Below, piece by piece: positions 40,893 to 50,058 of a stretch of 51,938 bases of DNA. The translations under genes were made by a program, and so were the position numbers. Source of the DNA: Bacteroidetes bacterium GWF2_49_14 (GTDB lineage: Bacteria; Bacteroidota; Bacteroidia; Bacteroidales; UBA12481); NCBI GenBank assembly GCA_001769295.1, contig MEOR01000146.1, positions 1 through 51,938 of the forward strand, in the 5' to 3' direction. The notes beneath the pieces are model-generated. The model was not told the DNA's origin, ran no database searches, and worked only from the letters and a program-made list of their open reading frames with translations. How positions within the stretch are numbered: position 1 is the stretch's first letter; every line of letters starts with the position of its first letter.

Positions 40893-43800
40893 ATGGGAAA
40901 GAAATGTAAAAGCAGATACAACCTGCCTTGTTTCTGCAAAACCCTGATGGTTATGAGATTCACACTATTTCTGGTATTTTTAAGCACAGGCGTATCTTTC
41001 GCCACCGACAGCTACTCCCAGGATGCAAAAATCTCCCTTTCACTGCGAAATGTGCCGGTGAGGGAGGTTTTTAGAGCCATTGAGGAACAAACGGAGTTTG
41101 TATTCTTCTACCAGGACCAGCAGATTGATCTGGACCGGAGAACCAGCATTGAGGTAAAAGAGAAGGTTATCAATGCAGTTCTGGATGAGATTTTTACCGG
41201 CACCCGGAATGTTTTCGTCATCCGGGACCGCCAGATTGTAATCGGAAAATCTGAAAAAAGGATACAGAGCGGAACCGGGAAAATTGAGCCGGTATTTCAA
41301 AAAGCCCTGGTGGAGCATAAAGTCACGGGAAAGGTGACAGATGCGGGAAATGGCGAGCGCCTTCCAAGTGTTAACATAGTGGTGGATGGCACGGCAATAG
41401 GGACAACCAGCGATAAGGACGGATTATATCAGATCGAAGCACCGTCACCAACCAGTGTCCTGCTGTTCAGTTTTGTTGGTTACATCCCTCAACGGATTCC
41501 TGTCAATTCCCGTTCAACCATTGATGTTTTCCTTGTGCCGGATGTGACGGAGCTTCAGGAAGTTGTAACGATCGGGTATGGTATACAGAAAAAAGTCAAC
41601 CTATCCGGTGCCGTGGATGTGATTACTTCAAAGAATTTAGACAGCCGTCCGGTGAATAACGTGGTGCAGGCCCTGCAGGGATTGGCGCCAAACCTCAATG
41701 TGGTGGTTGGTAATGAAGGAGGTGAACCCGGTGGCAAGAATCTCTTGAATATAAGGGGGATAGGCTCCATCAGCGGTTCGGGCGGCACTCCCTATATCCT
41801 GGTCGACGGAATCGAACAAAATATCTATAATATCAATCCCGATGATGTTGAAAATATCTCCGTGTTAAAAGACGCGGCAGCATCTGCAATTTATGGTGCC
41901 CGGGCAGCATTTGGGGTTATTCTGGTAACAACGAAAAAAGGTAAAACCAACGGTGTTACCCTCAATTATTCCACCAATTACTCGTATGCTTCACCGATTC
42001 ACCTGCCAAAACCGGTTAATTCCTTGTTATTCGCGGAATACATGAATCTGGCTGCGGCCAATGACGGCGCCGCCCCGGTTTTCCAGCCGATCATCATCGA
42101 GCAGATTAAGAAATATCTGGCGGGTGAACTGGAAGACTGGACCATGCCGATACCCTGGTCGCCGAATGGCTGGCTCACCTATGCAGGAGGCTGGGCGAAT
42201 ACCGATTGGTTTAAGGTTGATTATAAGGACAAGGTTCCCAAATCTGTACACAATATCAGTTTAAGCGGCGGGGACGAAAGAACCCAGTATTACATTTCCG
42301 GTTCCACTTTTAACCAGGAAGGGCTGCTGAGATTTGGCAATGATAATTATTTCAGGAATAACCTGAATGCAAGGATCAATACAAAGGTTTATGATTGGTT
42401 GCGCTTCAACTTCTTAACCAAGTTTAACCGAACCAACCTTGACCGGCCAAGCTACAATAAGGATCAGTTTTATAGTAACATAGCCCGGCGGTGGCCAACC
42501 AACGGCGTCTATTTCCCTGACGGGAACCTGAATTACGAAGGTGAACAGTTATGGCTTGAGAGAGGTGGACGGTATGTTGAAAACACCAACGAATTATCGG
42601 TTATTCCGGGTATAGAGATCGAGCCCCTGAAAGGATGGATCATTTTCGCCAATTACCGCTGGAAAATGAATACCAATGGCCATACCAATCATGAAGCCAA
42701 GGTGGCAGGAACTTTTGTCGATGGATCGCCTTTCTACCTGAGAGCCAATAACAACTACGCCACGAGCCTGTATGAGAGTTTTTACAATTCTCCGAATATC
42801 TATTCCACTTTTACCAAGTCTGTTGGTGATCATGAATTTACTGCGATGGCGGGGTTTGAACAAGAGGAAATCAATTATAAATCAGCATATTCCAGGAAAA
42901 ACGATTTGATAAGCGACCTGAAGCCTTCCCTCGGAACAGCTACTGGAAAGGAATTTGCTTCCGGTACACTGGGGCACTGGGCGACCAGAAGCTTTTTCGG
43001 CAGGTTGAATTATAATTTTAAGGGAAAATATCTGCTTGAGTTATCCGCTCGTAACGATGGCTCTTCAAAATTCGAGGATAGCTACCGTTGGGGTACGTTT
43101 CCATCGGGTTCGCTGGCCTACATTATCTCAAGGGAAAAATTCTGGGAAAATATCGAACCCTTTGTCAGCATGCTGAAGATCAGGGGTTCTTACGGATCCC
43201 TGGGTAATCAGGATGTTGCTAACTACCTCTATATTGAACGGTTACCCATTTACACCAGCCTCCCGTATATAATCGGAAGCGACCGGCCTAATTATGTTGG
43301 GATGGCCGGTCTGATTAGTCCGGGATTGACCTGGGAGAAAGTAAGGACATCCAATTTCGGGCTGGATGCCGGCTTCCTTAAGAACAGGCTGACGGTTTCT
43401 CTTGATTATTTCATCAGGAATACCTTTGATATGCTCGGACCGGCCGAATCTTATCCTTCAACCCTTGGAACCGAAGTGCCTAAATCAAATAATGCTGATT
43501 TGAGAACCAAGGGTTTTGAAATGGTTCTGGGTTGGAGAGATAACGCCGGTGATTTTCAATATGATGTCAGATTTTTGCTGTCAGATGCGACCACGAAAAT
43601 CATTAAATATCAAAATCCGCAGAATCTGTTGAGTGCTCCCTATTACGAAGGACAAACGCTTGGGGAGATATGGGGATACACCACCCTCGGACTATTCCAG
43701 TCTGATGAGGAGGCCAGCAGCTGGGATCAATCTTATATCTCACCGGATGTCTGGCATGCCGGAGATGTTAAATATGCCGACCTGAACGGGGACGGGAAAA

Positions 43801-44351
43801 TAAATAACGGAAGGAACACTCTCGACGATCATGGTGATCTGTCCATTATCGGAAATTCAATGCCCCGTTATTCCTATAGCTTTCTCCTCAATACCTCATG
43901 GAAGGGGATAAGCATGAATATGATCTGGCAAGGTGTTGGCCAGCGGGATCTCTGGCTGAATTCACCAAGTTTTTGGGGGGCAGGATGGATTTGGACTGCT
44001 GTTGCCTTTGAAGAACATATGGATTATTGGACAAAGGATAACCCTGATGCTTACTACCCGGGTCCACGAATGGACAAAGCCGGGCGAAACCGGCAGGTTC
44101 AGTCAAGGTACCTTCAGGATGGTGCATATCTGCGTCTTAAGTCGTTTCAATTGGGTTATGCACTGCCCGGTATCCTTACTAAAAAGGTCTTTATCAACAA
44201 CATCAGAGTGTTTGTCGTCGGAGAGAACCTGCTGACCTTTACCAAACTGATTAAAATATTTGATCCTGAGGCAACTGGCGGAGTTTACGGAGCAGGAGCC
44301 ATTTATCCGATTCAGAGAAGTCTGTCGCTAGGTTTAAACGTCACATTTTAA
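40893..44351 (+). CDS. SusC/RagA-type TonB-dependent receptor with STN signalling domain
   Basis: A 1152-residue outer-membrane transporter. After a signal peptide (LMVMRFTLFLVFLSTGVSFATDSYSQ) there is an STN domain (about 45-125, ISLSLRNVPVREVFRAIEEQTEFVFFYQ), which talks to FecR. A carboxypeptidase-like domain (about 145-215, VTGKVTDAGNGERLPSVNIVVDGTAIGTTSDKDGLYQI), a plug domain (SGAVDVITSKNLDSRPVNNVVQALQGLAPNLNV, SVLKDAAASAIYGARAAFGVILVTTKKG) and the beta-barrel ending in LSLGLNVTF follow. It imports glycan fragments with SusD as lid. Regulated by the sigma/FecR pair upstream. Confidence 0.97.
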   Translation: MGKKCKSRYNLPCFCKTLMVMRFTLFLVFLSTGVSFATDSYSQDAKISLSLRNVPVREVFRAIEEQTEFVFFYQDQQIDLDRRTSIEVKEKVINAVLDEIFTGTRNVFVIRDRQIVIGKSEKRIQSGTGKIEPVFQKALVEHKVTGKVTDAGNGERLPSVNIVVDGTAIGTTSDKDGLYQIEAPSPTSVLLFSFVGYIPQRIPVNSRSTIDVFLVPDVTELQEVVTIGYGIQKKVNLSGAVDVITSKNLDSRPVNNVVQALQGLAPNLNVVVGNEGGEPGGKNLLNIRGIGSISGSGGTPYILVDGIEQNIYNINPDDVENISVLKDAAASAIYGARAAFGVILVTTKKGKTNGVTLNYSTNYSYASPIHLPKPVNSLLFAEYMNLAAANDGAAPVFQPIIIEQIKKYLAGELEDWTMPIPWSPNGWLTYAGGWANTDWFKVDYKDKVPKSVHNISLSGGDERTQYYISGSTFNQEGLLRFGNDNYFRNNLNARINTKVYDWLRFNFLTKFNRTNLDRPSYNKDQFYSNIARRWPTNGVYFPDGNLNYEGEQLWLERGGRYVENTNELSVIPGIEIEPLKGWIIFANYRWKMNTNGHTNHEAKVAGTFVDGSPFYLRANNNYATSLYESFYNSPNIYSTFTKSVGDHEFTAMAGFEQEEINYKSAYSRKNDLISDLKPSLGTATGKEFASGTLGHWATRSFFGRLNYNFKGKYLLELSARNDGSSKFEDSYRWGTFPSGSLAYIISREKFWENIEPFVSMLKIRGSYGSLGNQDVANYLYIERLPIYTSLPYIIGSDRPNYVGMAGLISPGLTWEKVRTSNFGLDAGFLKNRLTVSLDYFIRNTFDMLGPAESYPSTLGTEVPKSNNADLRTKGFEMVLGWRDNAGDFQYDVRFLLSDATTKIIKYQNPQNLLSAPYYEGQTLGEIWGYTTLGLFQSDEEASSWDQSYISPDVWHAGDVKYADLNGDGKINNGRNTLDDHGDLSIIGNSMPRYSYSFLLNTSWKGISMNMIWQGVGQRDLWLNSPSFWGAGWIWTAVAFEEHMDYWTKDNPDAYYPGPRMDKAGRNRQVQSRYLQDGAYLRLKSFQLGYALPGILTKKVFINNIRVFVVGENLLTFTKLIKIFDPEATGGVYGAGAIYPIQRSLSLGLNVTF

Positions 44352-44362
44352 TCTTGAACACC

Positions 44363-46123
44363 ATGAAAAGATATATATCATTCCTCCTTCTGAGCGGATT
44401 GCTCTTTACAGCATCCTGCAACAAGGACTTTCTGGAGCGATATCCATTGGATGAACTGTCTCCGACGTTTTTTTTCAATAATCCTGAGGAATTGCAATTA
44501 TTTGCGAACCGCTTCTACACCCTTTTACCGGCACACCAGGGCTATTTCAATACCTTCATGATTGACCGGAACAGCGATAACATAATTCCGGCCGTTTTCG
44601 ATGCCCGGCTGGGAGGAACCCGGCCACTTCCATCCTCTGCATTAGATGGAGGTTGGACCTGGTCTGACATCCGGCAGGCGAACTATTTCCTGGCTCATTG
44701 TGACAGTGCCGGGGGAGTACAGAAGGACATCGATCAAGCAGTCGGTGAGGTAAGGTTTTTCAGGGCTTTCCTGTACTTTGACAAAGTCAGGACCTTTGGG
44801 GATGTTCCATGGATCAATAAGCCCCTCAGCACAGATTCGCCGGAGCTGTTCCTGCCGAGAACCAGCAGAAAGATTATTGTGGATTCAATAATTGCCGATC
44901 TTGACAAGGCTATAAGTTTGTTATATCCTGCCGCAAAGGCCAGTGACTCACGGATCAACCAGGAAGTTGCGATGCTTTTTAAGGCACGTGTTTGCCTGTA
45001 CGAGGGAACCTGGGAGAAATATCATGCCGGAACTCCTTTCGGTGTGCCCGGTTCCGATGGTTCTCAATTTCTCCAGCAAGCTGCTGAATGCGCAGGACAA
45101 CTGATGAGCGGCACCCGTTTTAGTCTGTATAAGGGTCCCGTAAAGGAGGAATACTGGTCCCTGTTCAATCCGTTGGATTTAACCGGGAATCCCGAAGTCT
45201 TGCTCTGGAAGAAATTCGATGTCGGACTACAGGTCGTCAATAATGTTTCCAGAATTCTGTCAGGGGGCGGAGGCAATATTGGATTGTCCAAGGGTTTGAT
45301 AGACAGTTATTTGTGTACCGATGGCATGCCCCGTTCCGTAAGCCCGTTATTCATGGGTTATGATTCGATGGAGTCGGAGGTTGCCAATCGTGATCCACGT
45401 CTTGTCCAGACAATTTTTCTTAAAGGCTATGACCAGATTACCAATGCCCCCGGGGATGTTAAAAACCAAAAATTCAACCTTCCAGCGCTTGACGGGGCGG
45501 GTGAATTCCGGAATACATCGGGATATGCGCTGTACAAAGGTGTTAATCCCGATTTCATCAACCAGGGCAACAACGACGTTGGAACCCAGGGATCGATTAT
45601 CTTTCGGCTGGCTGAAGCCTACCTGATTTTTGCGGAAGCTAAAGCTGAGCTGGGTACAATCAATCAGGCTGATCTTGATAAATCCGTGAACCTTTTACGC
45701 GACAGGGTTGGGATGATTCACCTGGATATTAACAATATCGTATCTGACCCGATGTGGGATTTTCCAAATCTAAGTCCGATAATCAACGAGATCAGGCGGG
45801 AGCGTAGGGTGGAACTGGTTTGTGAAGGATTCAGGTGGGACGATCTGGCCCGATGGAGGGCTCATCACCTGCTGGTCGGTAAACGCCTCAAGGGTGTTAA
45901 ATATCTCGGGACCAATCTGGAAGGTGCATATAAGGACTTTCTGGGAAATCCGACTATTTTTATCGGGCATAACCTGTATGTGGATGATAATGGGTTTGTT
46001 GATCCTTATCAGGTTGCATTGCCCGGCGGATTCGGTTTTAATCCGGGACGCGATTACCTGTCGCCCATACCTTCGGATGAATTGACTCTGAACAGCGCTC
46101 TGACACAAAACCCCGGCTGGTAA
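44363..46123 (+). CDS. SusD/RagB-family glycan-binding lipoprotein
   Basis: The track start at 44354 is a TTG; the ATG at 44363 (MKRYISFLLLSGLLFTASCNKDFLERYPLDEL) gives a normal lipoprotein signal. The 586-residue protein has the SusD N-terminal helical region (PTFFFNNPEELQLFANRFYTLLP, QAVGEVRFFRAFLYFDKVRTFGDVPWINKPLS) and the C-terminal signature NEIRRERRVELVCEGFRWDDLARWRA. It caps the SusC barrel at the cell surface and binds the glycan. The start is 11 bases after the SusC stop, so they are cotranscribed. Confidence 0.97.
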   Translation: MKRYISFLLLSGLLFTASCNKDFLERYPLDELSPTFFFNNPEELQLFANRFYTLLPAHQGYFNTFMIDRNSDNIIPAVFDARLGGTRPLPSSALDGGWTWSDIRQANYFLAHCDSAGGVQKDIDQAVGEVRFFRAFLYFDKVRTFGDVPWINKPLSTDSPELFLPRTSRKIIVDSIIADLDKAISLLYPAAKASDSRINQEVAMLFKARVCLYEGTWEKYHAGTPFGVPGSDGSQFLQQAAECAGQLMSGTRFSLYKGPVKEEYWSLFNPLDLTGNPEVLLWKKFDVGLQVVNNVSRILSGGGGNIGLSKGLIDSYLCTDGMPRSVSPLFMGYDSMESEVANRDPRLVQTIFLKGYDQITNAPGDVKNQKFNLPALDGAGEFRNTSGYALYKGVNPDFINQGNNDVGTQGSIIFRLAEAYLIFAEAKAELGTINQADLDKSVNLLRDRVGMIHLDINNIVSDPMWDFPNLSPIINEIRRERRVELVCEGFRWDDLARWRAHHLLVGKRLKGVKYLGTNLEGAYKDFLGNPTIFIGHNLYVDDNGFVDPYQVALPGGFGFNPGRDYLSPIPSDELTLNSALTQNPGW

Positions 46124-46152
46124 ACCCGTCTGAATCTTTTAACCTGGGAGTC

Positions 46153-48840
46153 ATGAGTATCAGGCAGATTTCGAGGAGGCTGTTCATGATCCCGGTTGTT
46201 GCGCTTGCTTTAACCGCCTGCACAGAAACCGTTTCTATGCGCAAACTGGCAAGGGAGATGGCCGACAGAACGCATCTGACTTATCTGCCGGGCGAGGATT
46301 ATTCTCTTAAACAATTCAGCAGTTATAATCCTGCCTCAGTCGAACCCGGTAAGCCCGGATGGTTTGAGAATAATGACCTGTCTCATTTCATCAGGATTGA
46401 AAACAACGGAGGCCGGCGGGAGTTCGTTTTATTTGATGCTGCCGGGCCCGGAGCCATTGTCCGCTGGTGGATGACTTTTTATAAAGCCCAAAACGGCATT
46501 CTGCGGGTTTACATTGACAACGATACAATTCCCTCAATCAAAGGGGCGCCTGTTGAGGTACTGAGCGGCACGCTGCTCACTGCGCCACCGTTTGCAAAGT
46601 CGGTGCAGGACGGCGCCCCTTTGGGGGAGGAGGGGAGGGATTATGACCATAACCTCTATCTGCCCGTACCCTTTTCCCGCCACTGTAAAATTACCTATGA
46701 ATGCGATTCCCTGAGGCTCCTGTATGAGTATGAAGGGACTCTCGTTCCTCAAGGGTACTACTGGCCGGATGTGTTTTATAATATCGGCTACCGGGATTAT
46801 AACGGCAAGGTGAAGGTGGAATCTTTTTCCGAAAAGGCACTTAAGAGAGCCTCTTCTGTTTTAAATGAGGCCGGGCAGCAACTGCTTAATGATCAGGTAT
46901 CTTCGGATTATGAGGAGCCATTTGATGAAATACTCAGGCCGGGCGATTCAGCCGTTATTGAATTTACCGGTAAACGTCAGGCGATTAACCATATCGTAAC
47001 AGAATTGGAGGCTGAGAACAAAAATCAAGCCCTCCGCTCAACGGTAATCAAAGCCTCCTTCGACGGAAATAAAACAATATGGACTCCTGTCGGTGAATTT
47101 TTCGGGTCGGGATACACCACAAATCCTCATAAAACGTGGATGAATAAAGCAGACATGAAGGGCATACTGGAGTCTTACTGGATTATGCCCTTCCGGGATA
47201 GCTGCTCAATTGTTTTTATTAATTATGGAAATGAGAACATCCGGATCAGGGGGGTATGCGGAGTAATTCCCTATCAATGGAAGAAAAGCAGCATGTACTT
47301 CCATGCCTCCTGGCATGAATATAATAAGGTTAAAACCAGAGATATAGCTGGTGCCCCGTTCGATCTGAACTTTATTGATATCCGGGGAAGGGGCCTCTAT
47401 GTCGGTGATCAGGTCACCCTGTTCAATAATTCCTATAAATGGTGGGGAGAGGGTGATGAAAAGATTTTTGTTGACGGGGAAGCTTTCCCCTCAAGTTTTG
47501 GCACCGGATCTGAAGATTACTACGGATATTCCTTCGCCCGGCAGGAACCCTTCTCTCACCCCTTTATTTCACAGCCGGAGGGAACCGGTAATATGAACTG
47601 GGGCATATCGGTTAATATGCGCCATCGGTCCCTCGACGCAATCCCTTTCCATACTTCCATAAGTTCAAATATCGAGCTTTGGCACTGGGATGCGATCTGC
47701 ATGAACTATGCCCTTACAACCTATTTCTACGCATTACCCTCCTGCACTACCAATATTTCCCCTGATATTGAGGGTACCAAAAGGGCTGTCGCCAGAAGTA
47801 AAGGCGACCTGGATTGTGATCCGGCAAAGGAGCAACAGTCAGATTATTATACTGCCGCCGATTTTTTACATGTACCCAAGATCGATGCTCACTTTCATTA
47901 CCTCACACATGACGACCGGTACATGAAGTTTGCCGCCTCACAGAATTTTCAACTCCTGACACCCATCTGGGATGGAGAAGAGGTATCTGTTGCAGATCAG
48001 CAAAGAGTCTCAAATGCGCTCAGGCTTAAGTATCCGGAATCCTACGCCTATTTTATCACATTCCCGGCCAACCGGTTCGCCGATCCGGATTTTGCTGACA
48101 AAACCATTGCATTAATTAAGGAAGCTATCCGTTCCGGTGCAACCGGGGTTAAAATCTGGAAAAACATCGGGATGGTAATCAAGGGTCATGAAGGCAACTA
48201 TCTGATGGTTGATGACCCGGTGTTTGATCCGGTTTTTAATTATCTGGAAGCTGCTGATATTCCGGTTATTGCACACCTTGGGGAACCTAAGGATTGCTGG
48301 CTGCCTGAGGATCAGATGACCGACCCGTCGGATGTGGTTTATTACAAAAATAACCCGCAGTATTATATGTTCCTGCATCCCGGGGTGCCTTCTTACGAGG
48401 CCCAGATCGAGGCACGCGATAATCTGCTTGAAAGCCATCCCCGGCTTGAATTTGTTGGAGCACACCTGGGCAGTCTTGAATGGAACCTCGATGAGCTCGC
48501 AAAACGGCTCGACCGGTTTCCCAATATGAAGGCTGATCTTGCAGCCCGCCTTTTCCATGTTCAATATCAGTCGGAACGGGATTATGAGGGGGTACGGAAT
48601 TTTATGATCCGATATCAGGACCGGATAATTTATGGGACCGACACTGAGGTCCATGATTTTCCGGGAATGAATCCTGATAAAACCATGGAAAACCTCCGAA
48701 GAGGCTGGCTGTCGCAATGGATCTACCTGGCCACCGATTCTATTCTGACGGTCAGGGGACTGAAACTGCCAAAAGAAGTTATTGATAAGATCTATTTTAA
48801 AAATGCTGAGTCCTATTTCCATCCCTTAATAATTAAATAG
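46153..48840 (+). CDS. GH172 (DUF2961) - amidohydrolase fusion lipoprotein
   Basis: One uninterrupted 895-residue frame with two domains. After a lipobox (VALALTAC), residues about 45-555 form a DUF2961/GH172 domain: FDAAGPGAIVRWWMTFYKAQNG, LYLPVPFSRHCKITYEC, KIFVDGEAFPSSFGTGSEDYYGYSF. GH172 members cleave fructofuranosides and D-arabinofuranosides. Residues about 575-895 are an amidohydrolase of the Amidohydro_2 type with the full metal set: HxH in KIDAHFHYL (577-584), His in VIAHLGEP, His in FVGAHLGS and Asp in IIYGTDTEVHDF. The linker is short (about 20 residues). A lactone or ester produced after glycan cleavage is a possible substrate for the second domain. It lies 29 bp after SusD, so the protein acts on the same glycan. 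Confidence 0.9.
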   Translation: MSIRQISRRLFMIPVVALALTACTETVSMRKLAREMADRTHLTYLPGEDYSLKQFSSYNPASVEPGKPGWFENNDLSHFIRIENNGGRREFVLFDAAGPGAIVRWWMTFYKAQNGILRVYIDNDTIPSIKGAPVEVLSGTLLTAPPFAKSVQDGAPLGEEGRDYDHNLYLPVPFSRHCKITYECDSLRLLYEYEGTLVPQGYYWPDVFYNIGYRDYNGKVKVESFSEKALKRASSVLNEAGQQLLNDQVSSDYEEPFDEILRPGDSAVIEFTGKRQAINHIVTELEAENKNQALRSTVIKASFDGNKTIWTPVGEFFGSGYTTNPHKTWMNKADMKGILESYWIMPFRDSCSIVFINYGNENIRIRGVCGVIPYQWKKSSMYFHASWHEYNKVKTRDIAGAPFDLNFIDIRGRGLYVGDQVTLFNNSYKWWGEGDEKIFVDGEAFPSSFGTGSEDYYGYSFARQEPFSHPFISQPEGTGNMNWGISVNMRHRSLDAIPFHTSISSNIELWHWDAICMNYALTTYFYALPSCTTNISPDIEGTKRAVARSKGDLDCDPAKEQQSDYYTAADFLHVPKIDAHFHYLTHDDRYMKFAASQNFQLLTPIWDGEEVSVADQQRVSNALRLKYPESYAYFITFPANRFADPDFADKTIALIKEAIRSGATGVKIWKNIGMVIKGHEGNYLMVDDPVFDPVFNYLEAADIPVIAHLGEPKDCWLPEDQMTDPSDVVYYKNNPQYYMFLHPGVPSYEAQIEARDNLLESHPRLEFVGAHLGSLEWNLDELAKRLDRFPNMKADLAARLFHVQYQSERDYEGVRNFMIRYQDRIIYGTDTEVHDFPGMNPDKTMENLRRGWLSQWIYLATDSILTVRGLKLPKEVIDKIYFKNAESYFHPLIIK

Positions 48841-48897
48841 TGAAATCAGGATTCTGCTTAGTGCTGGTCAGGAAGGCCATATATTAAAATTAACCAG

Positions 48898-50058
48898 ATG
48901 TTTACGCGAATTAAGAGTTTGTTTCGGGACATGGAAGTTTACCAGGTCCGGAATGCCACAGTTCTGTCCGGCGAAAGGGTGACTTCGGTGGATGCTTTAA
49001 GGGGATTTGACATGTTCTGGATTATGGGGGGTGACCTGGCATTCAAAGGCCTGGATGCTATTTTCCATAATAAAATATCCGGGTTTATCAGTCGCAATAT
49101 GGATCATTCTGAATGGCTTGGATTTCATTTTTATGACATCATTATGCCACTGTTTCTTTTTCTGGTCGGGGTCTCAATGGTCTATTCGTACAGGAAGCGT
49201 CTTATTGGCGGAGCGACTGATTCTTCCATCTGGAGGCATACGGTTAAACGGATTTTGATTCTTTGGGTACTCGGGATGATGGTTCAGGGCCAGTTGCTAA
49301 CCTATTCCATTGATAAAATCGAATTCTATTCCAATACCCTGCAGGCGATTGCTGCGGGGTACCTGATTGCCACGGTTTTCATTTTATACCTGCCGGTACG
49401 GTTTCAGATTTTATCAACCGCAGGGCTGATGCTGGCCTATTGGGCCCTGGTTGCCCTGGTTCCGGTAGATGGAACAACCTCCAATGCCTATGAAATGCAG
49501 GGAAATCTTCCCATGTATTTTGATCAGATGGTTTTAGGCCAGTTCCGGGGTTGGTGGCATTATGCATGGATTATTCCTTCCCTGAATTTTGGAGCAACGG
49601 TGATGCTGGGCGTTTTCACCGGATATATCATGCAGTCACGGTTAGACCAGCTGAAAAAGTTATATGTTCTGATCCTGCTGGGATCATCCCTTTTGATTTT
49701 GGGCTGCATCTTGAATGTATGGCATCCGGTATTAAAAAAAATCTGGACAAGCTCATTTGTCCTGTTTTCCGGTGGAATCTGTGTACTGATGCTGGCTGTT
49801 TTTTACCTGGTTATGGATGTATGGCGCATCCGGAAAGGCATGCGCTGGATGATAATTATTGGTTCCAATGCAATTGTTGCTTATGTTCTATGGCATCTCT
49901 TTGAGAAAAATTTTGTTGGTATGGCCGAAGTATTTTTAAACGGAGCAAAAACATGGATTGGGAATGCCTTTGACAGTTTGCGCTATGCCGGGGGATTCCT
50001 TATCTTGTACCTGATCCTTTGGTATATGTATCGGAATAAAACCTTTATCAAGATATAA
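48898..50058 (+). CDS. HGSNAT/DUF5009-type membrane acetyltransferase
   Basis: A 386-residue inner-membrane protein with about ten hydrophobic segments. The N-terminal VTSVDALRGFDMFWIMGGDLAFKGL and HFYDIIMPLFLFLVGVSMVYSYRKR are hallmarks of the family that includes human heparan-alpha-glucosaminide N-acetyltransferase, which moves acetyl groups across a membrane from acetyl-CoA to a terminal glucosamine. Here it could acetylate a hexosamine in the periplasm. The stop codon overlaps the next start (TAATG), so it is coupled with the GH109 gene. Confidence 0.88.
   Translation: MFTRIKSLFRDMEVYQVRNATVLSGERVTSVDALRGFDMFWIMGGDLAFKGLDAIFHNKISGFISRNMDHSEWLGFHFYDIIMPLFLFLVGVSMVYSYRKRLIGGATDSSIWRHTVKRILILWVLGMMVQGQLLTYSIDKIEFYSNTLQAIAAGYLIATVFILYLPVRFQILSTAGLMLAYWALVALVPVDGTTSNAYEMQGNLPMYFDQMVLGQFRGWWHYAWIIPSLNFGATVMLGVFTGYIMQSRLDQLKKLYVLILLGSSLLILGCILNVWHPVLKKIWTSSFVLFSGGICVLMLAVFYLVMDVWRIRKGMRWMIIIGSNAIVAYVLWHLFEKNFVGMAEVFLNGAKTWIGNAFDSLRYAGGFLILYLILWYMYRNKTFIKI

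Noticed and set aside
48112-48822. 236-residue minus-strand ORF opposite the amidohydrolase domain
   Set aside because: Antisense shadow; the plus-strand frame has complete metal-binding motifs.
46153-48840. Frameshift or joined genes behind the GH172-amidohydrolase frame
   Set aside because: The frame is continuous with a sensible linker and no sign of a lost stop; kept as a real fusion, although assembly error cannot be fully excluded.
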